Assembly: GCA_965231905.1 (NCBI GenBank)
Contig: CBDDOO010000002.1
Location: 806,001-870,000, forward strand
DNA from: G963663315 sp965231905
GTDB taxonomy: Bacteria > Pseudomonadota > Gammaproteobacteria > Arenicellales > Poriferihabitantaceae
Direction of reading: 5' to 3'
Length of the DNA stretch: 64,000 nt
Shown: positions 35,075 to 43,307 of the stretch, one piece after another
Layout: each line of letters starts with the position of its first letter
Position numbering within the stretch: the stretch's first letter is position 1
Position numbers and translations under genes: made by a program
Notes under the pieces: generated by a model
Database searches by the model: none
What the model was told of the DNA's origin: nothing
Seen by the model: only the letters and a program-made list of their open reading frames with translations

Positions 35075-36202
35075 CTATTGCCCGATCAGGGATTTCAGTT
35101 CGATGTCGAGGCGGTCCAGTATCTCGTCGTATTTGAAGGCGCCGACCTTTTCTCCGCGTTTTTTCAGGTTGACGTATCGAGGGCCGCACCATAGCCCCAG
35201 ATCGGCGTCGTCGGTTTCTCCGGGGCCATTGACCCGGCAGCCCATGACCGCAATGGTGATAGCGTGGTCTTGCGCGTATCGGGTCCTGGCTTTTACCTGT
35301 TGGGCGAGGTCGATGAATTTTTCATTTTCGACTCTGGAGCAACTGGGGCAACTGATCAGGTTGAGTTTGTCTTCATCGAAATAGACGACGGTTCTGACCC
35401 GTCCGTTGGCGATATCCTCCAGTATCCGGCGCCCTGCGGCAATTTCCTGATGCTTGTCTTCATGTGCAAGGGTCAGGGAAACCCGGATTGTATCGCCGAT
35501 GCCCTTGCCGATCAGTTGTTCAAACGCGATGCGGGTTTTTTCGATTCCTTCCGGCGGCATTCCGGCTTCGGTTACGCCCAGATGCAACGGGATTTCCGGC
35601 CGTGTTTGCGCGAATTTCAGATAGGCCGCAACGGTCTTTTTAGGGTCGGAATCCTTCAATGATACGCAATACCGGGTAAACCCGATCCGGTCCAGCCACT
35701 CGGCGTGCTCCAGGGCGCTGTCCACCATCGGCGATATGGAGTCACTGTCGTCATATTTTGCCAGCTTGTCCGGGTCTACCGACCCCGCGTTGACGCCAAC
35801 CCGGATGGCGCAGTCGTTTTTGACCGCAATATCGACCAGGTATTGCACCTTGTCCTGCCAGGGCTTTTTCCTTTCATGATGATACAGGTGACCGGGGTTA
35901 TAGCGTATCTTGTCCACATGGGGGGCGAGAATTTCCGCCAGGCGGTAGTTTTCCTGCAAGTCCACGCTCAATACCGCGTCGCAGTTTTGCCGCAGTTCAA
36001 TCAACGCCCGGGCATCCTTTTTATTATCGACCGCGATTCGAATGATGTCGGCGCCGGCCGCTTCAAGAGACCGGAGTTGTCTGGCGGTGGCCGCAAGGTC
36101 CGTGGTCGGAGTCGCGCACATGCTCTGTACCGCGATCGGATTACCGTTGCCGATTTTTATCCGTCCGATTTGCACTTCACGGGTTTGATTTCGTTGTATC
36201 AT
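35075..36202 (-). CDS. ispG: 4-hydroxy-3-methylbut-2-en-1-yl diphosphate synthase
   Basis: Iron-sulfur enzyme of the MEP isoprenoid pathway. The 375-residue protein has the N-terminal TIM barrel (IGNGNPIAVQSMCATPTTD) and the 4Fe-4S ligands in LISCPSCSRVE and MGCRVNGPGE. VRIGVNAGS-like (IRVGVNAGSVDPD) and HLGVTEAGMPPEG are also present. It is divergent from birA with only 38 bases between the start codons. dxr in this window serves the same pathway. Confidence 0.98.
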   Translation of the reverse strand: MIQRNQTREVQIGRIKIGNGNPIAVQSMCATPTTDLAATARQLRSLEAAGADIIRIAVDNKKDARALIELRQNCDAVLSVDLQENYRLAEILAPHVDKIRYNPGHLYHHERKKPWQDKVQYLVDIAVKNDCAIRVGVNAGSVDPDKLAKYDDSDSISPMVDSALEHAEWLDRIGFTRYCVSLKDSDPKKTVAAYLKFAQTRPEIPLHLGVTEAGMPPEGIEKTRIAFEQLIGKGIGDTIRVSLTLAHEDKHQEIAAGRRILEDIANGRVRTVVYFDEDKLNLISCPSCSRVENEKFIDLAQQVKARTRYAQDHAITIAVMGCRVNGPGETDDADLGLWCGPRYVNLKKRGEKVGAFKYDEILDRLDIELKSLIGQ

Positions 36203-36240
36203 GTCATACCCCGATTAAAATAACGCATCCTATCCGTTTG

Positions 36241-37059
36241 ATGGAGTTTAGTCAAAAAATTGCGAGGCACGACATAGGCGACATACGCGATGCGCTGGTG
36301 GGTGTTGGCCGGTTTTCGGGCGGGAAAATCCATTATTTTGATGAGACCGCGTCAACCAATACCTGGTTGCTGGAGCAAAGTGATCCGGATGGCTGCATTT
36401 GCCTGGCTGAGAACCAGAGCGCGGGAAGGGGGCGTCGGGGAAAATCATGGGAAAGTTCCCGCTCCGGGTCTATCCTGCTTTCCCTGGGTTGGCGCCTGGA
36501 CAGAGCCGATATCCGGGGGATGTCCCTGGCTTCAGGTATTGCCGTGATGGAGAGTTTGCGCGAATCCGGCGTACAACAGGTTGAATTGAAATGGCCGAAC
36601 GATATTCTGATCAACGGCAAAAAGGCGGGTGGAATCCTGGTTGAAATTTCTGCCCTGAATTGTGTCATAGGCATTGGATTGAATTACAGGGTGTCGGATG
36701 CGGCGGCGGCAGAAATTGATCAGCCCTGGACTGATCTGGTATCCGCGGGGGTTCAGATTGGCCGCGATCCACTGGTGGTAGAGCTGGTAAAAAACCATGA
36801 CCGGGTATTGACCGGGTTTACCGAAGGAGGATTTTCCGGATTCGCAGACCAGTGGAATCTGGCAGACGCATATCGAGGTCAACCGGTTCAGGTTGTTTCA
36901 GGCTCACGGATGATATATGGGACCGCGTCCGGTGTGGATGAAACCGGGGCCTTGTTGATTGCAGGTGACGGCGTGGTTCATCGCATCATTTCCGGAGAGG
37001 TTTCGCTCCGGGTCAATGGTTGCGGTCGGGGAAATATCGAGGTGGTCGAAAATAAATGA
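36241..37059 (+). CDS. birA: Biotin-[acetyl-CoA-carboxylase] ligase, lacking the repressor domain
   Basis: Attaches biotin to the carrier protein of acetyl-CoA carboxylase through biotinyl-AMP. The 272-residue product has the ligase motifs STNTWLLEQ, ENQSAGRGRRGKSWES and ELKWPNDILINGKKAGGILVE, and a C-terminal SH3-like domain (YRGQPVQVV...GTASGVDETGALLI). The winged-helix DNA-binding domain of E. coli BirA is missing, although the short N-terminal piece remains, so it should not act as a biotin repressor. The ATG at 36241 is preferred over the TTG just before it. It overlaps coaX by four bases. Confidence 0.94.
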   Translation: MEFSQKIARHDIGDIRDALVGVGRFSGGKIHYFDETASTNTWLLEQSDPDGCICLAENQSAGRGRRGKSWESSRSGSILLSLGWRLDRADIRGMSLASGIAVMESLRESGVQQVELKWPNDILINGKKAGGILVEISALNCVIGIGLNYRVSDAAAAEIDQPWTDLVSAGVQIGRDPLVVELVKNHDRVLTGFTEGGFSGFADQWNLADAYRGQPVQVVSGSRMIYGTASGVDETGALLIAGDGVVHRIISGEVSLRVNGCGRGNIEVVENK

Positions 37060-37844
37060 AATTATTGATTGACGCCGGGAATCAAAGAATCAAATGGGCA
37101 ACATCCTCCCGGTTGCGTTCACAACCGGAACCGTTTGCGCAACGGAGTCTGCAAAACGAGCCGATCGAAACCGGTTCGGCAGATTTGCCCGCAGCCCTGG
37201 AGCGTGCATTCGCCGGTATGGCGGCCCCTGAAGGTGTCTGGATTTCCAGTGTGGCCGGACCGCGAGTGAATCAGGTTCTTGGCGCCGCCTGCAATTCGTT
37301 TTGGGGAAGTTCGCCGTTTTTCGTGGAGTCCGCCGGGCGGGGGAAGGGCCTGTTCAATCAATATGAAAAACCGGAAGACCTGGGCGTTGACCGCTGGCTG
37401 GCCATGATCGGGGCGCAAGAAATGTCCGGTAGCCGGCCGGTAGTGGTCATTGACGCCGGAACGGCTGTGACGATTGATTATGTCGATGCGCAAGGCGTAT
37501 TCGATGGCGGGATTATTTTTCCGGGAATGACGACCATGATATATTCCCTCAATTCCTGCACCGGGCAGATCAGAACGACTACTGCAAGCGCTATGAATGA
37601 ACGCCTGTCTTACCAGAATCCAAAGACCCGGGAGGCAGTGGAGAATGGAGTGATGCTGGCTGTGGTTTCAGCCATGGATCGCGCCATCGGGCATTACAAG
37701 AATCTGGCAGGGCTGGATTTGAATCTGATCCTGACAGGGGGAGACGCGCGGCGGCTGGTCGACGTAACCGATCATGAAATCCTGATGGTTCCCGACCTGG
37801 TTTTGATCGGATTGCTGGCCCTGATTGAGGGAGATGTAAAATGA
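37056..37844 (+). CDS. coaX: Type III pantothenate kinase
   Basis: First step of coenzyme A synthesis by the ATP-weak, feedback-insensitive CoaX family. The 262-residue protein has the ASKHA phosphate motif LIDAGNQRIKWA, the segment DLGVDRWLAMIGA, VVIDAGTAVTIDYVD and GGIIFPGMTTM. Both ends overlap its neighbours by four bases (ATGA), so birA-coaX-SPOR gene are one translation-coupled unit. Confidence 0.96.
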   Translation: MKLLIDAGNQRIKWATSSRLRSQPEPFAQRSLQNEPIETGSADLPAALERAFAGMAAPEGVWISSVAGPRVNQVLGAACNSFWGSSPFFVESAGRGKGLFNQYEKPEDLGVDRWLAMIGAQEMSGSRPVVVIDAGTAVTIDYVDAQGVFDGGIIFPGMTTMIYSLNSCTGQIRTTTASAMNERLSYQNPKTREAVENGVMLAVVSAMDRAIGHYKNLAGLDLNLILTGGDARRLVDVTDHEILMVPDLVLIGLLALIEGDVK

Positions 37845-38539
37845 AATGGCTGGTGGTAGTCCTGATTGTTATAAATCTGGCGGCTTATCTGTTGGTCGGT
37901 GATCGACAGACCCCGCAGGAGAATGGGATATCCGAGTCCGGGTCTGATGTGAACAAGACCGGGATGTTGTTGCTTGCCGAGGTTGATGGAGCCGGCGCGG
38001 TGACAGCCGGGGATATGCCGGATCAGACAGCGATACCGGTTGAAAACCCGATTGACGGCAGTGGTGATCAATCTGTCGCCGAGGCCTGCTATCGAGTGGG
38101 TCCATTCAGGCGGGAGGCCAGCTGGCAGGCCGCGAAGATGTGGATGGGTGAGAGCGGATTCGGGTTCAGACCCGTCACTACCGACAGTCGGCGATTGCTC
38201 GCTTTTCGCGTCTACCTCGGTCCATTCGCGTCGGAGTCGTCCGCTGATGCAATTTTGAAAAACCTGGAGTCACAGGGGCTGGAGCATTTCCGATACAAAG
38301 CGGATAATGGGTTGATTCGAATCTCAATGGGGTTGTTCAGCCAGGAAGAATTAGCGGAAAAACACCTGAATTACCTGATCAGTAACCAGTATGAAGCCAA
38401 ACTCCAGCCAGAGTACCGGCGTTTAGGTCCATTAAACTGGATGGAAATTCCCTCGGCGGATATAGACCAGGCGCGGTTGCTGGGACATGACTGGGATGAA
38501 TCCGGGGTCAGAATGACCAAAGTGAATTGCCGGATTTGA
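37841..38539 (+). CDS. SPOR-domain protein
   Basis: A 232-residue protein with one N-terminal membrane helix (WLVVVLIVINLAAYLLV), a low-complexity linker, and a C-terminal SPOR-like domain: CYRVGPFRREASWQA, FRVYLGPFASESSADAIL and LIRISMGLFSQEELAE. SPOR domains bind denuded glycans of septal peptidoglycan. A SPOR gene after birA-coaX and before the tRNA cluster is common in Gammaproteobacteria. Specific role unknown. Confidence 0.87.
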   Translation: MKWLVVVLIVINLAAYLLVGDRQTPQENGISESGSDVNKTGMLLLAEVDGAGAVTAGDMPDQTAIPVENPIDGSGDQSVAEACYRVGPFRREASWQAAKMWMGESGFGFRPVTTDSRRLLAFRVYLGPFASESSADAILKNLESQGLEHFRYKADNGLIRISMGLFSQEELAEKHLNYLISNQYEAKLQPEYRRLGPLNWMEIPSADIDQARLLGHDWDESGVRMTKVNCRI

Positions 38540-38610
38540 CCATCGGTTGCGCCAATTCGCTGACCGGACTCTTTGGTTTTGCGGGTTTTGCCGGATTGAT
38601 TCTCATGAAT

Positions 38611-38626
38611 ATCTGCAATTTTATGA
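38611..38626. repeat. 16-bp target-site duplication, left
   Basis: ATCTGCAATTTTATGA immediately left of the insertion sequence, repeated exactly at 40005-40020. Long target duplications are known for the IS1202/ISDol1 group. Confidence 0.92.
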
Positions 38627-38654
38627 TGTTAAGAGCAAATAGACTTGTCCGGTT
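38627..38654. repeat. Terminal inverted repeat, left
   Basis: TGTTAAGAGCAAATAGACTT followed by GTCCGGTT; pairs with the right end at 39978-40004 with three substitutions or so and one indel. A second, tandem copy of the core motif (AGCAAATGAATTGTCCG) lies at about 38659-38675. Confidence 0.85.
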
Positions 38655-38688
38655 TTATAGCAAATGAATTGTCCGCTATGATGATACC

Positions 38689-38726
38689 TTGATTCATCCT
38701 CCGGGTTAACCCGGAGGATGAATCAA
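38689..38726. repeat. Perfect 38-bp palindrome downstream of the transposase gene
   Basis: Arms of 19 bases (TTGATTCATCCTCCGGGTT and its exact complement) with no spacer, 46 bases after the transposase stop and inside the element. It could fold into a strong hairpin that ends transposase transcription or blocks readthrough. There is no T-run typical of a factor-independent terminator on the minus strand. Confidence 0.85.
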
Positions 38727-38771
38727 ACCGAACGTGCGCGGCGGACCGGACGCGGTCGTTCGGATGCGAGT

Positions 38772-39926
38772 TCATAGTAATTGCCCCTTGGCATCGTATC
38801 GGGCCAGTTCTCTGGGGCCGTGATGAACCGCCAGACCCTGATCCGGGTAATCCAGTACCTGGACGCGGGCTTTTACGTAATGGCAACGATGCCGATCTGC
38901 CGGAATCTGTAGCACTTTGCGCCGATAGCGCACACAGTTGTCTGCACCCACCATTCGCTCATGGCGCTCACACAGAATGTCATCCAGTACCGATGGATCG
39001 CGACAGGCCACAAAGGCGCTGCCGGGTTCACGAGCCGGTTTCTTGAACTCGGCATGGTAGGCGGGCAGATACTCGTTTTGGAGATAGCGGTTGGCCGTGT
39101 CCATATCGGTGATGCCAGCGCTGGCCAGTTCCTTGACCAGACGGTCCTGGTGGGTTCGAAAGACCCGCTCACAGCGCCCGCGCGCCTGCGGTGAGTAGGC
39201 TGGAATCATCTCGATGCCCAGTTGCTTCATGGCGCGTCCGAACTGTGTGGGATTGTTCTTGTCCACTTTGCCTCCAGCCTGGGGCGTATGCCAGTAATGA
39301 CTGCCTCGATCCGTGTACAGCGAACAGAACAGTCCTTTCGATTCAATCACTTCGCGCACCCCCCGGAAACTGCTGCGAGTGCCTTCCTGTTCACAGAAAA
39401 ACATCGAGTAATGCTCATTGGTCGCATCGTCCATCGTCACAATCAAATCCCAGCGCTGACCCTCCACCCACTCGTGGGTACTGCCGTCCTGATGCAACAT
39501 CATCCCCGGCCACGGCGACGACTCCCGTCTCTTGCGGTGCGCCCCGCGCTTCGCGTACCGCTTCACCACACCCGCTCCCTGCAACTGACTCTTCACCCAC
39601 GTATAACTCCTCTGACCTCCATCCCGACGATACCAGGAATGAAAGTGCTTCACGTTCCAACCCCGGTGATAATCTCGATAACGCTCCACCACATCCATCA
39701 CTTCGTCTACCGGCGCCCGACGATGCGACACTTCACTCAAACGACGATCACACAATCCGTCCAGTCCTTCTTCCTCGTAACGATCTACATAACGACGGAA
39801 TGTGCGACTGCACACCCCCAACAAATTCGCCGCTTCTTCCTGCGTCAATCGGCTCTTGTTCCATCCTTCATACGCTTCTTCAAATCTCATTAGCCTGGTC
39901 TCCTGTAACCACTCCACCCGGTTCAT
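38772..39926 (-). CDS. Transposase, IS1202/ISDol1-like (ISNCY), DDE type
   Basis: A 384-residue transposase. The N-terminus is a helix-turn-helix (RLTQEEAANLLGVCSRTFRR). The rve-like catalytic core includes MLHQDGSTHEWVEG (first Asp), SLYTDRGSHYW (second Asp) and AYSPQARGRCERVF (Glu). The segments IVTMDDATNEHYSMFF and GGKVDKNNPTQFGRA are characteristic of this group. The C-terminal domain ends ARYDAKGQLL. The frame is complete with no frameshift. Confidence 0.93.
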   Translation of the reverse strand: MNRVEWLQETRLMRFEEAYEGWNKSRLTQEEAANLLGVCSRTFRRYVDRYEEEGLDGLCDRRLSEVSHRRAPVDEVMDVVERYRDYHRGWNVKHFHSWYRRDGGQRSYTWVKSQLQGAGVVKRYAKRGAHRKRRESSPWPGMMLHQDGSTHEWVEGQRWDLIVTMDDATNEHYSMFFCEQEGTRSSFRGVREVIESKGLFCSLYTDRGSHYWHTPQAGGKVDKNNPTQFGRAMKQLGIEMIPAYSPQARGRCERVFRTHQDRLVKELASAGITDMDTANRYLQNEYLPAYHAEFKKPAREPGSAFVACRDPSVLDDILCERHERMVGADNCVRYRRKVLQIPADRHRCHYVKARVQVLDYPDQGLAVHHGPRELARYDAKGQLL

Positions 39927-39977
39927 CCAGCACCCCCTTTCAGTACTGTGTAAAACCGGACAGTTTATGTGCTACTC

Positions 39978-40004
39978 AACCGGACAATTCATTTGCTCTC
40001 TACA
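39978..40004. repeat. Terminal inverted repeat, right
   Basis: Reads AACCGGACAATTCATTTGCT followed by CTCTACA on the plus strand, complementary to the left end. A second motif copy (CCGGACAGTTTATGTGCT) lies just inside, at about 39955-39973. Confidence 0.85.
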
Positions 40005-40020
40005 ATCTGCAATTTTATGA
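40005..40020. repeat. 16-bp target-site duplication, right
   Basis: Exact copy of 38611-38626. Its right end touches the -35 hexamer of the tRNA promoter. Confidence 0.92.
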
Positions 40021-40050
40021 TTGCATTCGACTCCCTGTTTTGCGTAAAAT
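40021..40050 (+). promoter_or_regulatory. Promoter of the tRNA cluster
   Basis: TTGCAT (40021-40026), 18-base spacer, TAAAAT (40045-40050), followed by the GC-rich discriminator CGCGCTCC expected of a stringently controlled stable-RNA promoter. The first tRNA begins 40 bases further. The insertion sequence ended just upstream, so any UP element was displaced or replaced. Confidence 0.75.
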
Positions 40051-40090
40051 CGCGCTCCATTTTCCAATTCGTACAGCATCGTGTGATTAT

Positions 40091-40167
40091 GCCCGCATAG
40101 CTCAGTTGGCCAGAGCAGCTGATTTGTAATCAGCAGGTCGTGGGTTCGAGTCCCTCTGCGGGCTCCA
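40091..40167 (+). tRNA. tRNA-Thr (anticodon TGT)
   Basis: 77 bases with a 7-bp acceptor stem (GCCCGCA/TGCGGGC), encoded CCA, D-arm AGCTCAGTTGGCCAGAGCA, anticodon arm GCTGA-TTTGTAA-TCAGC and T-arm GGGTTCGAGTCCC. Reads ACA and related codons. First gene of a five-tRNA cluster. Confidence 0.97.
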
Positions 40168-40328
40168 TTCTGGTGATTGAAATGCTTGAATGAGTATAGA
40201 GGGGAGTCACACTCCGCGTGGCGGATGTGGTGGGGGATACAGAGATCAGAGATTTTCGTGGGCAGAAATCAAATTTGACATAAATCAGAAATTACGCGAT
40301 AATTGACCGTTTGGGCAAAATTTTAACA

Positions 40329-40414
40329 GGAGGGGTTCCCGAGCGGTCAAAGGGGGCAGACTGTAAATCTGTTGGCTTAAGCCTTCGGAGGTTCGAATCC
40401 TCCCCCCTCCACCA
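40329..40414 (+). tRNA. tRNA-Tyr (anticodon GTA)
   Basis: 86-base class II tRNA with long variable arm, acceptor GGAGGGG/CCCCTCC, anticodon loop CTGTAAA, T-arm GGTTCGAATCC and encoded CCA. Confidence 0.97.
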
Positions 40415-40473
40415 TAGATTGCCGGTTGTCGAAATGTTGAAGTGGTTGATTTGATTGCAATGTGGTTTCCAAT

Positions 40474-40548
40474 GCGGGTGTAGTTCAACGGCTAGAACCT
40501 CAGCCTTCCAAGCTGATGATGTGGGTTCGATTCCCATCGCCCGCTCCA
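40474..40548 (+). tRNA. tRNA-Gly (anticodon TCC)
   Basis: 75 bases, acceptor GCGGGTG/CGCCCGC with one G-T pair, anticodon arm TCAGC-CTTCCAA-GCTGA, T-arm GGGTTCGATTCCC and encoded CCA. Confidence 0.97.
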
Positions 40549-40605
40549 GTTGGCGCTCCGGTAAATATACAGGAGTCAAGGGTTTACAGAAGTGATGTTT
40601 CAGCT

Positions 40606-40681
40606 GCCCGCATAGCTCAGTCGGTAGAGCGCTTCCTTGGTAAGGAAGAGGTCACCGGTTCAAATCCGGTTGTGGGCTCCA
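40606..40681 (+). tRNA. tRNA-Thr (anticodon GGT)
   Basis: 76 bases, anticodon arm CTTCC-TTGGTAA-GGAAG, T-arm CGGTTCAAATCCG and encoded CCA. It shares its 5' third with the TGT tRNA-Thr. In many Gammaproteobacteria a tuf gene follows here; none does. Confidence 0.97.
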
Positions 40682-40774
40682 CTGCCGGAGGCGGTACGGT
40701 TTGATCAGGTCTTGAGGGGCTTTTATAGTGAACAGTCTGTTAGCAGGGTTATTTGATTCAACAAGTCGGTCCGA

Positions 40775-40850
<76 letters not shown>

Positions 40851-40908
40851 TCGTTCCTGCTCGTAATGCTTTACTGATGATCGGATACCCTTTTCCAGTG
40901 CAAATCCA

Positions 40909-41262
40909 GTGATTGACAAAATTAAAATTATTGTGGCGGTTTTGACCATTCTCGCCGCTGTGGCTGTTTATTATCAATTCAGCGACATGATCCAGTTGGG
41001 CCGTATCGGCATTGTTGTCGCAGGGGTGATATTGGCGACCGGCCTGGTATTGACTACGGCAACCGGACAAGACGCCTGGATATTTATCAAGGGGGCAAAT
41101 ATTGAGCGCCAGAAAGTGGTATGGCCGACCCGTCCGGAAGCCTTGCAGGTGACGTTGATGGTTATCGTTCTGGTGATTATTCTGGGATTGATGATGTGGG
41201 CGTTTGACGCGCTTTCGTTCTATGCCATCTACGACGCTGTTCTCAGGGTCAGAGGCGCATAG
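40909..41262 (+). CDS. secE: Preprotein translocase subunit SecE
   Basis: Stabilises SecY in the Sec channel. The 117-residue product (GTG start) has three hydrophobic helices, as in E. coli SecE, and the conserved cytoplasmic hinge ERQKVVWPTRPEALQVT before the last helix. It lies between tRNA-Trp and nusG. Confidence 0.95.
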   Translation: MIDKIKIIVAVLTILAAVAVYYQFSDMIQLGRIGIVVAGVILATGLVLTTATGQDAWIFIKGANIERQKVVWPTRPEALQVTLMVIVLVIILGLMMWAFDALSFYAIYDAVLRVRGA

Positions 41263-41292
41263 CCGGCAGATTAACACCAGATTAAGATAATC

Positions 41293-41925
41293 ATGAATGA
41301 CGAAGAAACCACAATGAGCGCCAGCCGGGTATCTGCGGATGCCGCGGGCGTTATCGAACCGGCCGATACAGAAGCCGGACAGGTTCGCAATCCTGACATG
41401 CGGTGGTACGTCGTTCAGGCCTTTTCAGGGTTTGAAAAACAGGTCAAAAAAGCGTTGCATGATCATATTGCCCGGATGGAGATGGAGGCGTATTTCGGCA
41501 GAATACTGGTCCCTACCGAAGAGGTGGTCGAGATGAAGGGTGGTCAGAAACGAACCAGTGAAAGGAAATTTTTCCCTGGATACGTTCTGGTACAAATGGA
41601 GTTGACCGACAATACCTGGCATCTGGTGAAAGGCGTACCCAGGGTGGCGGGCTTTATCGGCGGTACGGACAACCGGCCGGTCCCGATCACCGACAAGGAA
41701 GCCGAAGAAATCATTCAGCAGATTTCCGACAGTCAGGACAAGCCAAAAATGAAATTTACTTTTGCCCCCGGGGAAATAGTCAGAATTGTCGATGGGCCGT
41801 TCCAGGATTTCAATGCCACGGTCGAAGACGCGAACTTTGAGAAAGCGAAGCTGAAGGTGTCCGTCACGATTTTCGGACGTTCCACTCCTGTCGAGCTTGA
41901 TTTTTCTCAAGTCGAAAAAGGCTAG
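41293..41925 (+). CDS. nusG: Transcription termination/antitermination factor NusG
   Basis: NusG binds RNA polymerase and couples it to Rho or ribosomes. The core begins MRWYVVQAFSGFEKQVKKAL, with FFPGYVLVQMEL and the C-terminal KOW domain FAPGEIVRIVDGPFQDF. The 210-residue form has about 35 extra N-terminal residues; ATGs at 41293, 41314 or the one before RWYVV are possible. Confidence 0.97.
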   Translation: MNDEETTMSASRVSADAAGVIEPADTEAGQVRNPDMRWYVVQAFSGFEKQVKKALHDHIARMEMEAYFGRILVPTEEVVEMKGGQKRTSERKFFPGYVLVQMELTDNTWHLVKGVPRVAGFIGGTDNRPVPITDKEAEEIIQQISDSQDKPKMKFTFAPGEIVRIVDGPFQDFNATVEDANFEKAKLKVSVTIFGRSTPVELDFSQVEKG

Positions 41926-41969
41926 GAAGACATTGCCCCCTGTACCGTTACATATTTGGAGTTAGCCAG

Positions 41970-42401
41970 ATGGCCAAGAAAATAGATGCTTATATCAAGC
42001 TTCAGGTTCCCGCAGGCGATGCCAAGCCGAGTCCGCCTGTCGGTCCGGCGTTAGGCCAGCATGGCGTGAATATCATGAACTTCTGCAAGACGTTCAATGC
42101 AGAAACCCAGGATATGGAAAAAGGTTTGCCGATTCCGGTGGTGATCAGTGTTTATTCGGATAAAAGTTTTACTTTCGTCAAGAAAACGCCGCCCGCTTCG
42201 GTCCTTTTGAAAAAGGCCGCGGGTATTGACAAGGGCAGCAGTGTGCCTAATCGTGACAAGGTCGGGAAAGTGACCCGGATTCAACTTGAAGAAATCGCGA
42301 AAACCAAACAATCCGACCTGAGCGCCTGGGACCTGGAGCAGGCCGTGAAGATCATTGCCGGAAGCGCCCGCAGCATGGGTATAGAAACGGAGGGAGTGTA
42401 G
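41970..42401 (+). CDS. rplK: 50S ribosomal protein L11
   Basis: L11 forms the GTPase-associated centre with 23S rRNA. 143 residues, starting MAKKIDAYIKLQVPAGDAKPSPPVGPALGQ-type sequence and ending in the rRNA-binding domain GSARSMGIETEG. TTTGGAGTTA upstream gives a Shine-Dalgarno. rplA follows after one base. Confidence 0.98.
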   Translation: MAKKIDAYIKLQVPAGDAKPSPPVGPALGQHGVNIMNFCKTFNAETQDMEKGLPIPVVISVYSDKSFTFVKKTPPASVLLKKAAGIDKGSSVPNRDKVGKVTRIQLEEIAKTKQSDLSAWDLEQAVKIIAGSARSMGIETEGV

Positions 42402-42402
42402 C

Positions 42403-43104
42403 ATGGCGAATCAAGGTAAAAGAATTCGAACCGCAAACGGCCGTGTCGACCGGGAAAAGCTGTATCCGCTCAACGACGCGCTTGCGCTGATCAAGGATTT
42501 GCCGCAGACCAGATTTGACGAAACGGTGGACGCGGCCGTCGTTCTTGGAGTCAATTCCAGGAAGTCGGACCAGAATGTAAGAGGGGCCACAGTGATGCCA
42601 AAAGGCACGGGAAAAACGGTGCGGGTGGCTGTTTTCGCCGAGGGGGAAAATGCGCAAGCCGCCAAAGCGGCGGGGGCTGACCTGGTTGGACTCACAGACC
42701 TGGCAGAGCAGGTCAAACAAGGTGAAATCGAATTTGATCTGTGTATCGCGACGCCTGACACCATGCGTGTGGTCGGACAGCTCGGCCAGATTCTCGGACC
42801 GCGCGGCCTGATGCCGAACCCCAAGGTAGGCACGGTGACGACCGATGTAACCAAAGCCGTTCAGGAAGCAAAATCCGGGCGGGTGCAGTTCCGTATCGAC
42901 AAGGCGGGAATTATTCATTGTCCGATTGGCAGGGTATCGTTTGATCAGGAGGACCTGGAAGAAAATCTGAACGCCCTGGTCGCTGCCTTGATCAAAGCCA
43001 GGCCAGGGAGCGCCAAGGGGCAATATATTCGTCGGGTTTCATTGTCCAGCACAATGGGGCCAGGCGTGAAAGTCGACCGTATGAGTATTGCGGCGATCAA
43101 ATAG
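42403..43104 (+). CDS. rplA: 50S ribosomal protein L1
   Basis: L1 stalk protein and usual translational repressor of the L11 operon. 233 residues with the signature LGPRGLMPNPKVGTVT and the C-terminal GQYIRRVSLSSTMGPGVKVD. Normal length. Confidence 0.98.
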   Translation: MANQGKRIRTANGRVDREKLYPLNDALALIKDLPQTRFDETVDAAVVLGVNSRKSDQNVRGATVMPKGTGKTVRVAVFAEGENAQAAKAAGADLVGLTDLAEQVKQGEIEFDLCIATPDTMRVVGQLGQILGPRGLMPNPKVGTVTTDVTKAVQEAKSGRVQFRIDKAGIIHCPIGRVSFDQEDLEENLNALVAALIKARPGSAKGQYIRRVSLSSTMGPGVKVDRMSIAAIK

Positions 43105-43307
43105 TTTTGGGGCGCTGCATGATTCTCTATCCTCAGGATTGCGGGTTGTTGCAGGGCTGTCAAAGACCGCAGGTGAGTAGAATTTCAGCTTTTAAACCTG
43201 CTTTTCACTTGGTGTTTGCAAGTGAACGGCATGACCTGCGCAGACGGTGAGCCGAAATCAGGAATTTCCCTGACGCAGGACACCATTATTTTTTGGAGTG
43301 TGATTAT
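43105..43307 (+). promoter_or_regulatory. L10 leader (autoregulatory RNA for rplJL)
   Basis: The 203-base gap before rplJ holds the features of the L10 leader bound by L10(L12)4. GCAGGT at 43169-43174 can pair with ACCTGC at 43196-43201 or with the second ACCTGC at 43234-43239. A 7-bp hairpin TCACTTG/CAAGTGA lies at 43205-43225, and the conserved-looking CGCAGACGGTGAGCC is at 43239-43253. Binding of L10 would repress translation of rplJL. Confidence 0.8.

Larger units (their letters stand above)
38627..40004 (-). mobile_element. Complete insertion sequence, IS1202/ISDol1-like (ISNCY), 1378 bp
   Basis: The element begins TGTTAAGAGCAAAT and ends, read inward from the right, TGTAGAGAGCAAAT, so its tips are TGT...ACA. 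The terminal inverted repeats run on through TTGTCCGGTT (left 38627-38654, right 40004-39978). A second iteration of the AGCA..TGTCCG motif follows inside each end. It carries one intact transposase on the minus strand and is bounded by exact 16-bp direct repeats, so it looks recent and possibly active. It lies between the SPOR gene and the tRNA cluster. Confidence 0.92.

Noticed and set aside
39191..40129. 312-codon plus-strand frame opposite the transposase and running into the first tRNA gene
   Set aside because: Antisense to the transposase; it crosses the insertion sequence end, the promoter and part of a tRNA, so it cannot be a real gene.
40682..40774. tufB pseudogene remnant
   Set aside because: No stretch translates to EF-Tu in any frame that I could recognise.
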